From Myroides fluvii (GTDB lineage Bacteria > Bacteroidota > Bacteroidia > Flavobacteriales > Flavobacteriaceae), in assembly GCF_009792295.1 (NCBI RefSeq), contig NZ_CP039934.1, positions 1,384,501 through 1,448,500 on the forward strand: a stretch of DNA of 64,000 nt, given 5' to 3'. The translations under genes were made by a program, and so were the position numbers. Positions 18,383 to 27,632 of the stretch are shown one piece after another. Numbering within the stretch: position 1 is the first letter of the stretch; each line of letters begins with the position of its first letter. A model generated the notes under the pieces. That model had not been told where the DNA came from. It searched no databases and saw only the letters and a program-made list of their open reading frames with translations.

Positions 18383-20859
18383 ACTTGTTCTAAAATATGA
18401 AATACAACGGCGTCATTTTGCCAATCTACCTTGATTTTTTGTCCTGTTTTCACCTCTCCTTTGACAATCATTTTAGAAATAGGCTGAGCAATTTCTTGGC
18501 GCAATACACCATTGATTTGTCTAGCTCCATAAGCTGAATTAAATCCAGAAATCGCCAACTTTTTGATAGCCAAATCGGTGATTTCAAAGGCAATTTGCAA
18601 GCGATGACAGGCCTCAACAAACGCCTTCAATTGAATACTAAATATTTGCTCAGCCATTTGTTCTGTAATTGGCGAAAAAGGAACTATCTCTGTAATACGC
18701 GCTAAAAACTCAGGACGAAAATGTCCTTTCATAACGCGGATTAATTCTTTCGAAGTGGGGATTTCTTGATTTTCAAAAGCAGTAACAATCTGTTCACTGC
18801 CAATATTCGATGTAAACAGGATAAGTGCATTACTAAAATCGCCAACTTTCCCTAATTTATCGTGTATTTTTCCTTCGTCCATCAACTGTAAAAAGACATC
18901 AAAAACAGAAGGATGTGCTTTTTCAATTTCATCAAATAAAACGACGGCATACGGTTGTTGCCGAATTTTGTTGACCAACATTCCACCTTCTTCATAACCG
19001 ACGTACCCTGGAGGAGCACCGTATAACAACGCCGCGGCATGTTCCTCTTTAAATTCAGACATATCAAAGCGAATCATAGCCTTTTCATCATTAAACAGCA
19101 GAGAGGCTATCGTTTTTGCCAATTCTGTTTTACCCGTTCCTGTAGGGCCTAAAAAGAAAAATGATCCTATGGGTTGCCCTGGCTTTTGCAGTCCACTTCT
19201 GCTTTCAATTATAGCGTCAGACACAACTTGTAACGCGTGTTCTTGTCCCACTACAGACTGTCCTAACAATTCCTTTAGCGCCAAGAGCTTTTCTTTTTCT
19301 TGTACTTGAATTTTTCCTAGTGGGATACCTGTTTTCGCAGCCATCACAGCGGCTAATTCCACACTGGAGATACGATCTGTTTGTTGCGTTGCGTGCTGAA
19401 GTAATTCCGCATGTATCCTCTGAATACTCTCACCAATCAACGTACTACCCATACTCAACTCCAACTGAGGAACTTCCTTTAACGCCCCCCATAGAATCGG
19501 GCTAATTCGCTGTTGCAGTTGATTAAAATTCCACAGCATATCGCTCGATTTACCTTGATCATCCACAAAAGTTTTATTTAAATCATGCTTAAAACTATCC
19601 CACCAAGCCATCAATTCTGCTCTTGATAACACCCCATTAAGTTTTGCTGCGGCCATTGTACGGTCAAGTAAATCAAAGGCTGTATCGGGCAGTTTTTTAT
19701 CTTTAGCATAGCGTTTAGCTAGCATTACACAAGTGTCTAATGCTTCTGGTTCAACGCCAATACTATGGTATCTTTCATAGCTCTTCAATTTGTTTTCCAA
19801 CATTTTTACACAAGTCTGTGGATTGGGCTCTAGTATTTCAAGTTTTTCAAATTTTCTACTAAATGAAGCTTCAGGCTCAATCAATTTTCGATACTCTTCA
19901 GTTGTAGTTGTTCCGATTACAATAAGTGGTCCGTCCCCTAACTCTGCTTTTAACAAGTGATGTAAACCTCCGAAGTTTGATTTAGGATCTACCAGTACGT
20001 GTATATCGTCGATAAAGAGCACTACTGCCGAAGAACGACACGACTTCAACATAGACTTGAAACGCCCTTCTACTTCTTCCCTACCAGTAGTTCCCATAAC
20101 CAATGAGCTAAAATCTAACTGAAACAACGTTCTATATTTCAATGAATTAGGTAAAGAATATTCTTTAAAAAGTTTAGCCACCCCATCCATGATGGCTGTT
20201 TTACCCACGCCTGGTTCTCCGACCAAAATAACATTTGGTTTTGACTTTCTTCCGAGTATTTCGATTAAGGCTCTAACCTCTCCTTCTCTACCTACGATTA
20301 ACCCTTCATTTTCAACGTATTGCAATTTTTGAATTAAATCTATTAAGCAGGGGTCTAAAGATCTATCTTCAATACAACTAGGTCTATCATCCCATGCCTC
20401 TTGTTCACCATTTAAACTAGTGGGATTATACCTATCATACAAGAACATACGCATGTCAACTTCTTTTAAAGGCAAAGACAATAATTGTTCTTTTGTAAAG
20501 AAAATACCTGGTTTGACAAGACTGGTCAAAATACACACAGATGTTATTGTGGCTAATCCCAAAATGCGTCGAATATCTTCTGCATTTTCCATCAAATCTT
20601 CTAGTGCAATATCTGGTTGAGGCTCTAGTGCTAGTTGTGTCGTTTTTGGGTATTCCTCTATTCTCACAGTAGCCCAATCAGCAACATAGGCTACATCTTC
20701 TCCTAAACTTGTAACGAAATCACACAATTCAGCCTCTTCATGCATCATGGCTTTTAAAATATGTGCCCCTGAATAAAGAGAATTGCAATTTTCTTTGGCA
20801 ATTAATTTTGCCGTAGCCATCAAATCTTGAACCGAGTTACTTATTAAATATTCATTCAT
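18379..20859 (-). CDS. tssH: T6SS sheath-recycling AAA+ ATPase TssH (ClpV)
   Basis: An 826-residue Clp/Hsp100-type unfoldase that disassembles the contracted sheath. It has an N-terminal Clp-N-like helical domain (residues 1-150), a first AAA module with Walker A GEPGVGKTA at about 212-220 and Walker B VVLFIDDIH at about 275, a short middle region, then a second module with Walker A GPTGTGKTE at about 570, Walker B VVLFDEIEKAHP and a sensor region (ALILFTSNIGSE). A C-terminal ClpB-D2-like small domain follows (FNSAYGARQINGVLRQEI). The middle domain is short compared with ClpB, as expected for ClpV. It overlaps tssE and follows tssR by 11 bp. Confidence 0.94.
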   Translation of the reverse strand: MNEYLISNSVQDLMATAKLIAKENCNSLYSGAHILKAMMHEEAELCDFVTSLGEDVAYVADWATVRIEEYPKTTQLALEPQPDIALEDLMENAEDIRRILGLATITSVCILTSLVKPGIFFTKEQLLSLPLKEVDMRMFLYDRYNPTSLNGEQEAWDDRPSCIEDRSLDPCLIDLIQKLQYVENEGLIVGREGEVRALIEILGRKSKPNVILVGEPGVGKTAIMDGVAKLFKEYSLPNSLKYRTLFQLDFSSLVMGTTGREEVEGRFKSMLKSCRSSAVVLFIDDIHVLVDPKSNFGGLHHLLKAELGDGPLIVIGTTTTEEYRKLIEPEASFSRKFEKLEILEPNPQTCVKMLENKLKSYERYHSIGVEPEALDTCVMLAKRYAKDKKLPDTAFDLLDRTMAAAKLNGVLSRAELMAWWDSFKHDLNKTFVDDQGKSSDMLWNFNQLQQRISPILWGALKEVPQLELSMGSTLIGESIQRIHAELLQHATQQTDRISSVELAAVMAAKTGIPLGKIQVQEKEKLLALKELLGQSVVGQEHALQVVSDAIIESRSGLQKPGQPIGSFFFLGPTGTGKTELAKTIASLLFNDEKAMIRFDMSEFKEEHAAALLYGAPPGYVGYEEGGMLVNKIRQQPYAVVLFDEIEKAHPSVFDVFLQLMDEGKIHDKLGKVGDFSNALILFTSNIGSEQIVTAFENQEIPTSKELIRVMKGHFRPEFLARITEIVPFSPITEQMAEQIFSIQLKAFVEACHRLQIAFEITDLAIKKLAISGFNSAYGARQINGVLRQEIAQPISKMIVKGEVKTGQKIKVDWQNDAVVFHILEQV

Positions 20860-20870
20860 TTCTTTCTTTT

Positions 20871-23375
20871 TTAAGGCATTCCGCGTTTTACGCGTTTTAT
20901 ATATTTTTTAGTTCTGTTTTTATTCTCTTCCTTTTTTACAGGAGAAATTTGAAATTGTTCTAATTCAAGAGGAATTTCACTCCCTTTTTTAGCCATGCTC
21001 TGATCCAAAACAGGGATGAATGATTGATTCAACCAATAGAATTTACTTCCATTTTGTTGGAGGGTAACAGCTTGATTTTCTTTCTGTTCTTTAATTTTAT
21101 TTGCTATTATTTGAAATTGACTAAAGAAGCGTTTTAACACATTCGTATTGACCCTCTTTTCGTTTTTCCACTGTTTCAAATTTTTCTTTGCTAGCGTATC
21201 CCAAGTAGTTAAATACAAGCCCGTTTGTTGGAACAATCCAATCGCCATGGGATTTGATCGCCAGAACTTTCTGTTCATCTTATTGGGGGTAATGCTATTT
21301 CTTCTTGCTGCGGTGATATACCTGCGAATCATTTTCTTATTATTTAAATGCCCTTTCTTGAACACATTTGCATAAATACTGCGATAATAATGCTCCAATT
21401 GCTCCATTTCATTCTCATCTAGTAGCACGCCGTATTCTCTAGTTCTAGCATCAATTGTTTCCGCTGAATCAGCCATTATTCCCTCTTGCATAAAAGCGTA
21501 ATTCTGATTGATCAATTGTTTGGCTATACCAATTGGCACATAGGTGTTTTCTTGTCGAAAAAAGGGTTGGTATACGGGCTTAATCTTTGTGTGAGACACG
21601 CCTAAATCACTGCTAAAAACGGCAGTAAGTGCCCGACCAATGCGCTGATTTTCAGTTGCTATATCACCAATCATTTTAGTAAGAATGCGCTGCAACAACA
21701 TCGGTTTATTCTCCTCTCCTTTACGTGGAAAAATGACTGCTCCTTGATGCATACTTTGCGTTGGGAAATCCAATTGATAAACCCCTTGATCACCTTGAGA
21801 TAAATCAAACGCATTGGCCTCTACTATTCCTTCGTAATCGACAAGTTTTTGTTTCTTTTTATTGGTTATTTGATTGGCCGACCTTTTGATAACCTCCTCT
21901 GCTGTTAGGACAAAGTCATTGTGTGAATCGCCATTATTAGCAGCTACTTGATAAAAAATAACACGGCTACCTGTACTGCTAATTTTTGCTGCTAACGCTT
22001 CCTGTTTAGACTGATCTTCGGCTGTCAAACGCTGTCCTACAATTACAATTAAATTGCTTTCATTTTGTTGTGTTTTGAGCAGTCGACTAACCTCATCAAA
22101 CACCTCGTCTAGCGAAGTCATTTGCGTTGACATTTGCGTTGACATTTTGTTGAAACTAAGTGGTACAGCCAAGGAATTAGACCAGGTATCAAAATCGAGA
22201 AGTCGAGCGTATCGGTTGTTTGTATACCCCTTGTAAACATGATAAAAAAGAGTAGCATACGCAGCAGAATTGAAATAAGCTGAGGTAGCAAGCTGCATAT
22301 TTAACCCTTGAAAAACGGTTTTTAAGGGAATTAAATGATCCGTAATTTCTTTTGATCCATCAACAAGAAGGATCAGATTTAACTTTCGATTATCTGCTAC
22401 AATGTTGCGATATGTATCATAATAAACGGCTCTTCCTTCAATATTGTAAACCTTGTTTTCAGTATAGTCTAAAACCTGATCCAAATAGTTCACTTTAAAA
22501 ACATCCTTACTCGGACGATAACTAATAGGATAAAGATTTCCTAAATTAAGCGTATCAAGCGCTCCATCTTCACATACAACGGGTGAAAAAACGGTTTTCA
22601 TCCTATCTGTGTTTTCAAGTGCTAATTGAAAAGATTGTTCCTCAACGGAAGGTTTCAATCGAAAAGCTGTTCGTTCTCCCCATACCCCAATCATACGGGC
22701 ATCTACCCAACCAAAGCGTTTATTTTCGGGATTGCCTTCTTCAATTTTAGGGGATTCACCAATAAAAATCTTTTTGTAATCTGGTGAGAACCCGTAGAAA
22801 TATACAAGAGAATTAAGGGGTAATTTACCCTCAATTTTTACTTGTAGACTAGGATCTTTAAACAAGTAGATTGAATCATTTTGCATGTACTTATCCAGGG
22901 TAGTCAACACGGAGTGTTCCTGCAATGCCACTACACCTTTTAGGCGAAAACCCGTAGTTGCATCGCGTAGAGCATCCGTCCACAAAAGTAAATCATCACG
23001 CTGTACCCATCCTTTTTCTTTAATTTTTTTCTTTTCTATTTTGTTTTTTACAATACTTCCTCCTTCATATTGCGCAACTTTATAGCGATTGCCTTTTTGT
23101 TTAAGTAGGATCAAAGGAGTAAAAAAGGCGACATGCTTATCTGTTGATTTACTTCTTGCTGTGGCATACAAAGCAACATGGTCCTTTGTTCCATAAACAA
23201 TCCAAGGTTTGGGCTCTTCTGAATAACCAGACAACAACGCGTGTTCTTGATGCGTTCCTACAACACAAGCAGCAGGTGTTTTGCGAACCCCTATTTTCTT
23301 TGTGGTACAACCAGATAGGATTACAAGACCACTAAGAAACATTCCCCCTATTTTTATTAAATTTTTATTCCTCAT
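20871..23375 (-). CDS. tssR: T6SS lipoprotein TssR with vWA-like domain
   Basis: An 834-residue predicted lipoprotein: the N-terminal signal ends in LVILSGC, with Cys23 as the lipid-attachment residue. Residues 60-240 contain SH3-like segments (YGTKDHVALYATARSKS, KGWVQRDDLLLW). A von Willebrand A-like domain follows at about 325-500, with a DGSKE motif resembling MIDAS and strands NLILLVDG and NLIVIVGQRL. The C-terminal third is helical and basic, ending KKYIKRVKRGMP. This is the TssR architecture of subtype-iii systems, in which it is thought to belong to the envelope-spanning complex. It contains a short tandem duplication (MSTQMSTQM, about 22125-22150). Confidence 0.85.
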   Translation of the reverse strand: MRNKNLIKIGGMFLSGLVILSGCTTKKIGVRKTPAACVVGTHQEHALLSGYSEEPKPWIVYGTKDHVALYATARSKSTDKHVAFFTPLILLKQKGNRYKVAQYEGGSIVKNKIEKKKIKEKGWVQRDDLLLWTDALRDATTGFRLKGVVALQEHSVLTTLDKYMQNDSIYLFKDPSLQVKIEGKLPLNSLVYFYGFSPDYKKIFIGESPKIEEGNPENKRFGWVDARMIGVWGERTAFRLKPSVEEQSFQLALENTDRMKTVFSPVVCEDGALDTLNLGNLYPISYRPSKDVFKVNYLDQVLDYTENKVYNIEGRAVYYDTYRNIVADNRKLNLILLVDGSKEITDHLIPLKTVFQGLNMQLATSAYFNSAAYATLFYHVYKGYTNNRYARLLDFDTWSNSLAVPLSFNKMSTQMSTQMTSLDEVFDEVSRLLKTQQNESNLIVIVGQRLTAEDQSKQEALAAKISSTGSRVIFYQVAANNGDSHNDFVLTAEEVIKRSANQITNKKKQKLVDYEGIVEANAFDLSQGDQGVYQLDFPTQSMHQGAVIFPRKGEENKPMLLQRILTKMIGDIATENQRIGRALTAVFSSDLGVSHTKIKPVYQPFFRQENTYVPIGIAKQLINQNYAFMQEGIMADSAETIDARTREYGVLLDENEMEQLEHYYRSIYANVFKKGHLNNKKMIRRYITAARRNSITPNKMNRKFWRSNPMAIGLFQQTGLYLTTWDTLAKKNLKQWKNEKRVNTNVLKRFFSQFQIIANKIKEQKENQAVTLQQNGSKFYWLNQSFIPVLDQSMAKKGSEIPLELEQFQISPVKKEENKNRTKKYIKRVKRGMP

Positions 23376-23377
23376 TT

Positions 23378-24283
23378 TTAGTTACTTACTTGAACAATAC
23401 TCAGTTTTGTTACACAATTAGCCTCCTCATTAAAACCAGCTTTGACTGACTGAATCACCGCCTTTTGATCAAATCTCAATCCCATACAGTAGTAATAGAA
23501 AGAATTTCGCTTGGTCGTATTTACACTAACAACTGCGTTTTCATTCTGACATAAATAAGTGTTAACCAAATAATTATAATGATTATTAAAAGAAGCTCCA
23601 TTGGCAATCTGTTGCAAGTGTTCTCTAAAATCATTGTCAATTAGCTTATATCCATCTTCCACATCTAATTCCTCATTGAGGTTTTTAAACGAGGGATAAA
23701 TCTTTATCTTATGCACGACAGGATAAGCTGTTTCGTCTGTGTATAAATACACCTCAAAGTCACCAACTTGTTGATATGCATAAATAGCGAAGGGATCTTT
23801 GGCATCTATTGTTCCCGATTCACCAAACTTCCAACTAAACATCGTAGCCTTGTCAGTTACTGCGCGAAACATCACATTTTCGTACTGCATTGCTTCGGTC
23901 GGCGCATCAATTTCAGTAAAATAATCGCCGTAATTTTCTTTGGTATTCGGCTTAACTTCTATTGAAAACGCTTGAATATTCTTTTCATTAACCGTATACA
24001 TAACTTGGTAGAAGCCTGGTTTTTTATAGAGGTGGAATCCCTTGTCCTCTAGAGATAAATCCCCATCGCCAAATTCCCATTTTTTAAGCGAATGAGAAGG
24101 TGGGTTTTCACTAAAATACAGGGTATCTCCGAGCTGTAATACTGTGGGGTAAACAGAAGCTTCTCCACTGAATTTAGAACTGTAAAAGTATTTTTGAAAA
24201 AAGTAAACGACTAAAAAACACAGGATGAAAGTGATGCCAATAACTAGGATCGTTCTTTCTTTATTTTTTTTTATATAACTCAT
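23378..24283 (-). CDS. tssP: T6SS envelope protein with two PKD-like domains (TssP-like)
   Basis: A 301-residue protein with one N-terminal membrane anchor (about residues 11-30, TILVIGITFILCFLVVYFF) followed by a periplasmic part. Two PKD-like repeats are visible: SLKKWEFGDGDLSLEDKGFHLYKKPGFYQVMYTV (about 62-98) and FSWKFGESGTIDAKDPFAIYAYQQVGDFEVYLYT (about 145-180), both with the W-FG-(D/S)G core. The C-terminal domain contains two Cys (YLCQNENAVV and EEANCVTKL). Position between tssO and tssR and the PKD repeats agree with TssP of subtype-iii systems. The letter assignment (P rather than Q) is my inference. Confidence 0.75.
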   Translation of the reverse strand: MSYIKKNKERTILVIGITFILCFLVVYFFQKYFYSSKFSGEASVYPTVLQLGDTLYFSENPPSHSLKKWEFGDGDLSLEDKGFHLYKKPGFYQVMYTVNEKNIQAFSIEVKPNTKENYGDYFTEIDAPTEAMQYENVMFRAVTDKATMFSWKFGESGTIDAKDPFAIYAYQQVGDFEVYLYTDETAYPVVHKIKIYPSFKNLNEELDVEDGYKLIDNDFREHLQQIANGASFNNHYNYLVNTYLCQNENAVVSVNTTKRNSFYYYCMGLRFDQKAVIQSVKAGFNEEANCVTKLSIVQVSN

Positions 24284-24284
24284 T

Positions 24285-24806
24285 TTATCTTGTTAGTAAC
24301 CTATTTCTACGTTGAATTAATTGCTGTTCTTTATCTTTAAAACCAATGGAACACTCCTCGAATTGCTTGCGGAATAACTTGATGTTTTCCTGTTTTTTCG
24401 CAATGATTTTTTTATCCTCTAAATACATTTTGTAGAAATCTCCTATTTGGTTATAAACCTCTTTACGAGGATCGAAAATCGTTGTATTCGCAAATGAATT
24501 CACCACTTGATTAATGCCGTTTACGATTTCGTTTTCTTCAATGGGTTTTGGGCTAGTAAGTGCCAGTGTATTAATCTTTTGAAAAGCCGCTACTACTAAA
24601 GGCTCTACCTTTTTTTGCTGTTCGTTAAACCTGTTTTTTTGCTCCAACATTTCAGCATCTAAGCGCGTTTCTTTGGCAAAGGGGGAATGATAGCCACTAA
24701 GGCCAATAATACCTAATAAAACTAAGGCTAAGGCAAGCATTCCGATTAAGTAAAACAATTGATAAATCTGTTCTTTTCTCGAAAGAGATTGATGGGCGTG
24801 AGTCAT
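24285..24806 (-). CDS. tssO: T6SS transmembrane protein TssO
   Basis: A 173-residue single-pass membrane protein. The cytoplasmic N-terminus is short (THAHQSLSRKEQIYQ), followed by a transmembrane helix (about 17-40, LFYLIGMLALALVLLGIIGLSGY) and a charged, helical, coiled-coil-prone periplasmic part (KNRFNEQQKKVEPLV, KKIIAKKQENIKLFRKQFEE). Length and architecture fit TssO, a subtype-iii-specific inner-membrane component. It is 1 bp from tssP and 6 bp from the preceding tssO-like gene. Confidence 0.82.
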   Translation of the reverse strand: MTHAHQSLSRKEQIYQLFYLIGMLALALVLLGIIGLSGYHSPFAKETRLDAEMLEQKNRFNEQQKKVEPLVVAAFQKINTLALTSPKPIEENEIVNGINQVVNSFANTTIFDPRKEVYNQIGDFYKMYLEDKKIIAKKQENIKLFRKQFEECSIGFKDKEQQLIQRRNRLLTR

Positions 24807-24812
24807 AACTAT

Positions 24813-25328
24813 TTATCTTTTATTAAATTTTCGACTTGGATCATCCGTCAATTCCGTATAGACATTCTTAAAGCGGTGCATACATTCATTGAGATCGCGC
24901 AAAGCAACTGCCTCTTGGTTGTCAATTGCAATGATTTTATCTTTTAAAACCAACAAACTATCCAGTTGAGTAAACAGCAAATCATACCCCTTGAAATTTT
25001 CTTTATTTTCAAAATTCAAAAGTTTTTTTATCTCTTGTACGTCTTTCGTTATATACTGCTCTAGGAAGAGGTTGTTCTCGACTTTTCCCGTGCTTAACAA
25101 ACTCATATGATAATACACCGTATCTACTTTACTCTTCAAAACATATTGCTTATTCAGCAGTGTTTTATACGCTAAAAGGTCCTTTTCTATGTGCTTATGT
25201 TGCCGATCAGAACTTTCAAAAAAGAAATAAATTCCTATAAAAAATACAAAAATCAAAATTACGAAATTCACACAAAAACAAAGCAAAGAGAAGTAAATCT
25301 GTTTGCTATTTATACTTTTCAAATACAT
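24813..25328 (-). CDS. TssO-like single-pass membrane protein, first gene of the T6SS operon
   Basis: A 171-residue protein with the same plan as its neighbour TssO: short N-terminus, one transmembrane helix (IYFSLLCFCVNFVILIFVFFIGIYFFFE) and a charged helical periplasmic part ending DPSRKFNKR. An ATG at 25403 would add 25 hydrophobic residues, but it lies upstream of the predicted transcription start of the promoter at 25374-25404, so the ATG at 25328 is preferred and brings the length close to TssO's 173. It may be a paralogue of TssO or the position-equivalent of another subtype-iii membrane component. No lipoprotein TssQ is seen in this cluster. Confidence 0.75.
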   Translation of the reverse strand: MYLKSINSKQIYFSLLCFCVNFVILIFVFFIGIYFFFESSDRQHKHIEKDLLAYKTLLNKQYVLKSKVDTVYYHMSLLSTGKVENNLFLEQYITKDVQEIKKLLNFENKENFKGYDLLFTQLDSLLVLKDKIIAIDNQEAVALRDLNECMHRFKNVYTELTDDPSRKFNKR

Positions 25329-25373
25329 AAAAGAATTAAAATTAGTTATTTTATTGACAATAATATAATATCC

Positions 25374-25404
25374 CAAAAATAGTATTAATTTTACATTCTC
25401 CAAG
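25374..25404 (-). promoter_or_regulatory. Promoter of the main T6SS operon
   Basis: On the minus strand CTTG (with TTG at 25401-25403), a 19-base spacer and TATTTTTG (25374-25381) match the Bacteroidota -33/-7 promoter (TTTG-N19-TAnnTTTG). Transcription would start near 25367, about 40 bases before the ATG at 25328. No terminator is visible until 10940-10980, so one ~14.4-kb transcript could cover twelve genes. Confidence 0.7.
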
Positions 25405-25419
25405 CTAAAAATTTCATAA

Positions 25420-26067
25420 ATGCCTATTTACCTATCAATATGTGAATCAGATATTCATTTTAAAAACTTGTTAATTGAACATGTGGATCGAGCTTTAAAT
25501 CTTGAACTAATAGATTATTACAGCAATGGTTTTGAGTTGATTAACAGGCTACAACACAAGCAGAATAATTTTCTACTGATTGATGTTTTTACCCCAATTA
25601 TGACGGGTATAGAAGCTGTAAAAATTTTGCAAAAAAAACAGAATAAAACACCAATTATTATGTACACACATGTCTATCAAGCGGATATTGAAGAGCAATT
25701 AGGTTCTTATAAGCACGTGTATTACTGTCAAAAAAACAGCCAAATTATCTTCAAAATACTCACCGCACTCTTGCAAGAGAATATTTCTTTTTACAAACAA
25801 CACCTCGAACAATGGAAAACGCACGACAAAGAATTTAACGATTACACGCCTAGAGAAGCGCTTGTTTACACCCCATCTTCTACGGAGTTAAAGATCATCA
25901 ACTACGCTTGTAAAGGACTGACAAACAAAGAGATTGGCGAAAAGGTTCACCTCAGTGGGCGAACGATTGAATCACATATAAAAAAGCTAATCAACAAGTT
26001 TAGCGTACAAAACAAAATTCAACTCATTACCTATTGTGTAGAGCATCATTTGCACTTGTACAACTAA
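25420..26067 (+). CDS. NarL/LuxR-type response regulator, divergent from the T6SS operon
   Basis: A 215-residue DNA-binding response regulator. The N-terminal receiver domain has an acidic pair near the start (CESD) and a phospho-acceptor Asp at about residue 53 (FLLIDVFTPIMTG). The switch residues are poorly conserved, and a Lys appears in YYCQKNS. The C-terminal LuxR-type helix-turn-helix is clear (about 150-212: STELKIINYACKGLTNKEIGEKVHLSGRTIESHIKKLINKF). No histidine kinase is adjacent. It is transcribed away from the T6SS operon, and its start codon lies close to the operon's -33 element, so it is an obvious candidate regulator of the system. That role is inference. Confidence 0.85.
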   Translation: MPIYLSICESDIHFKNLLIEHVDRALNLELIDYYSNGFELINRLQHKQNNFLLIDVFTPIMTGIEAVKILQKKQNKTPIIMYTHVYQADIEEQLGSYKHVYYCQKNSQIIFKILTALLQENISFYKQHLEQWKTHDKEFNDYTPREALVYTPSSTELKIINYACKGLTNKEIGEKVHLSGRTIESHIKKLINKFSVQNKIQLITYCVEHHLHLYN

Positions 26068-26197
26068 GTCTATATTGCTGAGCTATGCCATTAGAAAAGC
26101 ATTTAGATTCCCGTAGAAAAAGGGATTTAAGACAAGATTAATAAGAAAGTAAGGGTTGTGTAGAAAAATTAAAACAAAGGCTTAAAACGCCACAAAA

Positions 26198-26233
26198 TAA
26201 AAAAGGTGATTAACCCAATTGGTCAATCACCTT
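26198..26233 (-). terminator. Terminator of the suf operon
   Basis: A 9-bp stem (26203-26211 with 26225-26233) downstream of sufD on the minus strand is followed by a T-rich run. It closes the sufABCD unit, so sufS and sufE are not part of it. Confidence 0.88.
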
Positions 26234-26258
26234 CTTAATTATAACGAATAAACTAATA

Positions 26259-27578
26259 TTAAATATCAAATCCCATTGATACGCCAAGTTTTAAGGCAAT
26301 CAATTTAGCAACTTTTGCTTTTAATTCTGGAATTTTCACCGACTCCATTACTTCATCAGTAAAAGCATACATCAACAATGCTTTGGCTTCTTTTTGTGGA
26401 ATCCCTCTTTGACGCATATAGAACATTGCTTCCTCGTCTAGTTGCCCAATCGTACAACCGTGCGAACAACGTACATCATCTGCAAAAATTTCCAATTGAG
26501 GTTTTGTATATACTTGCGCTTTATCACTCAATAGGATATTGTTACTTTGTTGGAAACCATCCGTTTTTTGAGCAATTTTATCCACGTAAATCTTTCCGTT
26601 GAAAACACCAACCGAATTATCGTCATAGAGTCCTTTATAATTCTGGTGACTCTCACAGTTTGGACTGTCATGTGAAACTAACGTATAGTGATCCACGTGT
26701 TGTTTGCCTCCAATTAACGTTATCCCTTTCATTGTACTGTCTATACGCTCTCCATCTTGATAGAAATTCAAGTTGTTACGCGTCAATTTACCACCAAAAG
26801 AGAACGTGTGTACAATGACTCTACTCTCCTGTTTTTGTTTGATAAATGTATTGTCGATTAACGTACCTGTGTCTAAATCATTTTGCAATTTATAGAAATC
26901 TACAATTGCGCGTTTATGACCAAAAATCTCCGTTACCGAATTGGTAAATACGCTACATTCATCTAAACTTTGATGGCGTTCTAAAATTTGAACATGTGCA
27001 TTTTCACCAACAATAACCAAATTACGAGGTTGAACTAACAATGCTTGCTCTCCTGAAGTCGATAAATAGATAATTTCTATCGGTTTAGAAACTACTGTAC
27101 TCTTAGGAATATTAATAAAGGCACCTTCTACAGCATAGGCAGCATTTAAAGCGGTTAAACTATCCTCTTTATCCGCAATTGTATTATAATAGGTATCGAT
27201 AATCATCTTGTACTTCGGTTTTTTCAAAGCCGAAGACATCAAGCAAACATCTAATCCATCATGTGTGGTAGACGATAAATGCGAACTAAATACACCATTG
27301 ATAAAAACCAATTTATACGTATCTGAATCGCTTAAAAAGTATTGTTTTACCTCTTTATACTCTATCGCTGCTTCCTTTTTGGGAATCACACAAAAATCAT
27401 TCTTTAAAATTGAATTCAATGAAGTGTATTTCCACGCTTCCTCTTTTTTTGTTGGGAATCCCTTATTTTCAAATGTCTTAAGCCCTTCCACGCGAATATT
27501 GTGCAGCGTATCATGCTCACCACTCAATTGCTGTTCAAAAGCGACAAAAGACGTTATTAATTTATCTTTAAGTTCCAT
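26259..27578 (-). CDS. sufD: Fe-S cluster assembly protein SufD
   Basis: A 439-residue SufD, which with SufB and SufC forms the SufBC2D scaffold on which Fe-S clusters are built in the cytoplasm. Features are the N-terminal helical part with WKYTSL, and the SufBD beta-helix core with HTFSFGGKLTRNNLNFYQDGE, DHYTLVSHDSPNCESHQNYKGL and the C-terminal signature ADDVRCSHGCTIGQLDEEAMFYMRQRGI. SufD's conserved His sits in CSHGCTIG. Last gene of sufA-B-C-D. A frame open slightly upstream adds nothing recognisable. Confidence 0.95.
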   Translation of the reverse strand: MELKDKLITSFVAFEQQLSGEHDTLHNIRVEGLKTFENKGFPTKKEEAWKYTSLNSILKNDFCVIPKKEAAIEYKEVKQYFLSDSDTYKLVFINGVFSSHLSSTTHDGLDVCLMSSALKKPKYKMIIDTYYNTIADKEDSLTALNAAYAVEGAFINIPKSTVVSKPIEIIYLSTSGEQALLVQPRNLVIVGENAHVQILERHQSLDECSVFTNSVTEIFGHKRAIVDFYKLQNDLDTGTLIDNTFIKQKQESRVIVHTFSFGGKLTRNNLNFYQDGERIDSTMKGITLIGGKQHVDHYTLVSHDSPNCESHQNYKGLYDDNSVGVFNGKIYVDKIAQKTDGFQQSNNILLSDKAQVYTKPQLEIFADDVRCSHGCTIGQLDEEAMFYMRQRGIPQKEAKALLMYAFTDEVMESVKIPELKAKVAKLIALKLGVSMGFDI

Positions 27579-27632
27579 ATTCTGCTTTACCTTTTAGATT
27601 AAAATGACTCTGACCTGACTAAAACGCTTGTA

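Noticed and set aside
25329..25403. Longer N-terminus (ATG at 25403) of the first T6SS gene
   Set aside because: That start would lie upstream of the predicted transcription start and make the protein longer than its TssO neighbour.
26690..26705. CCACGTG inside sufD as a third parS site
   Set aside because: The flanks do not complete the 16-bp palindrome.
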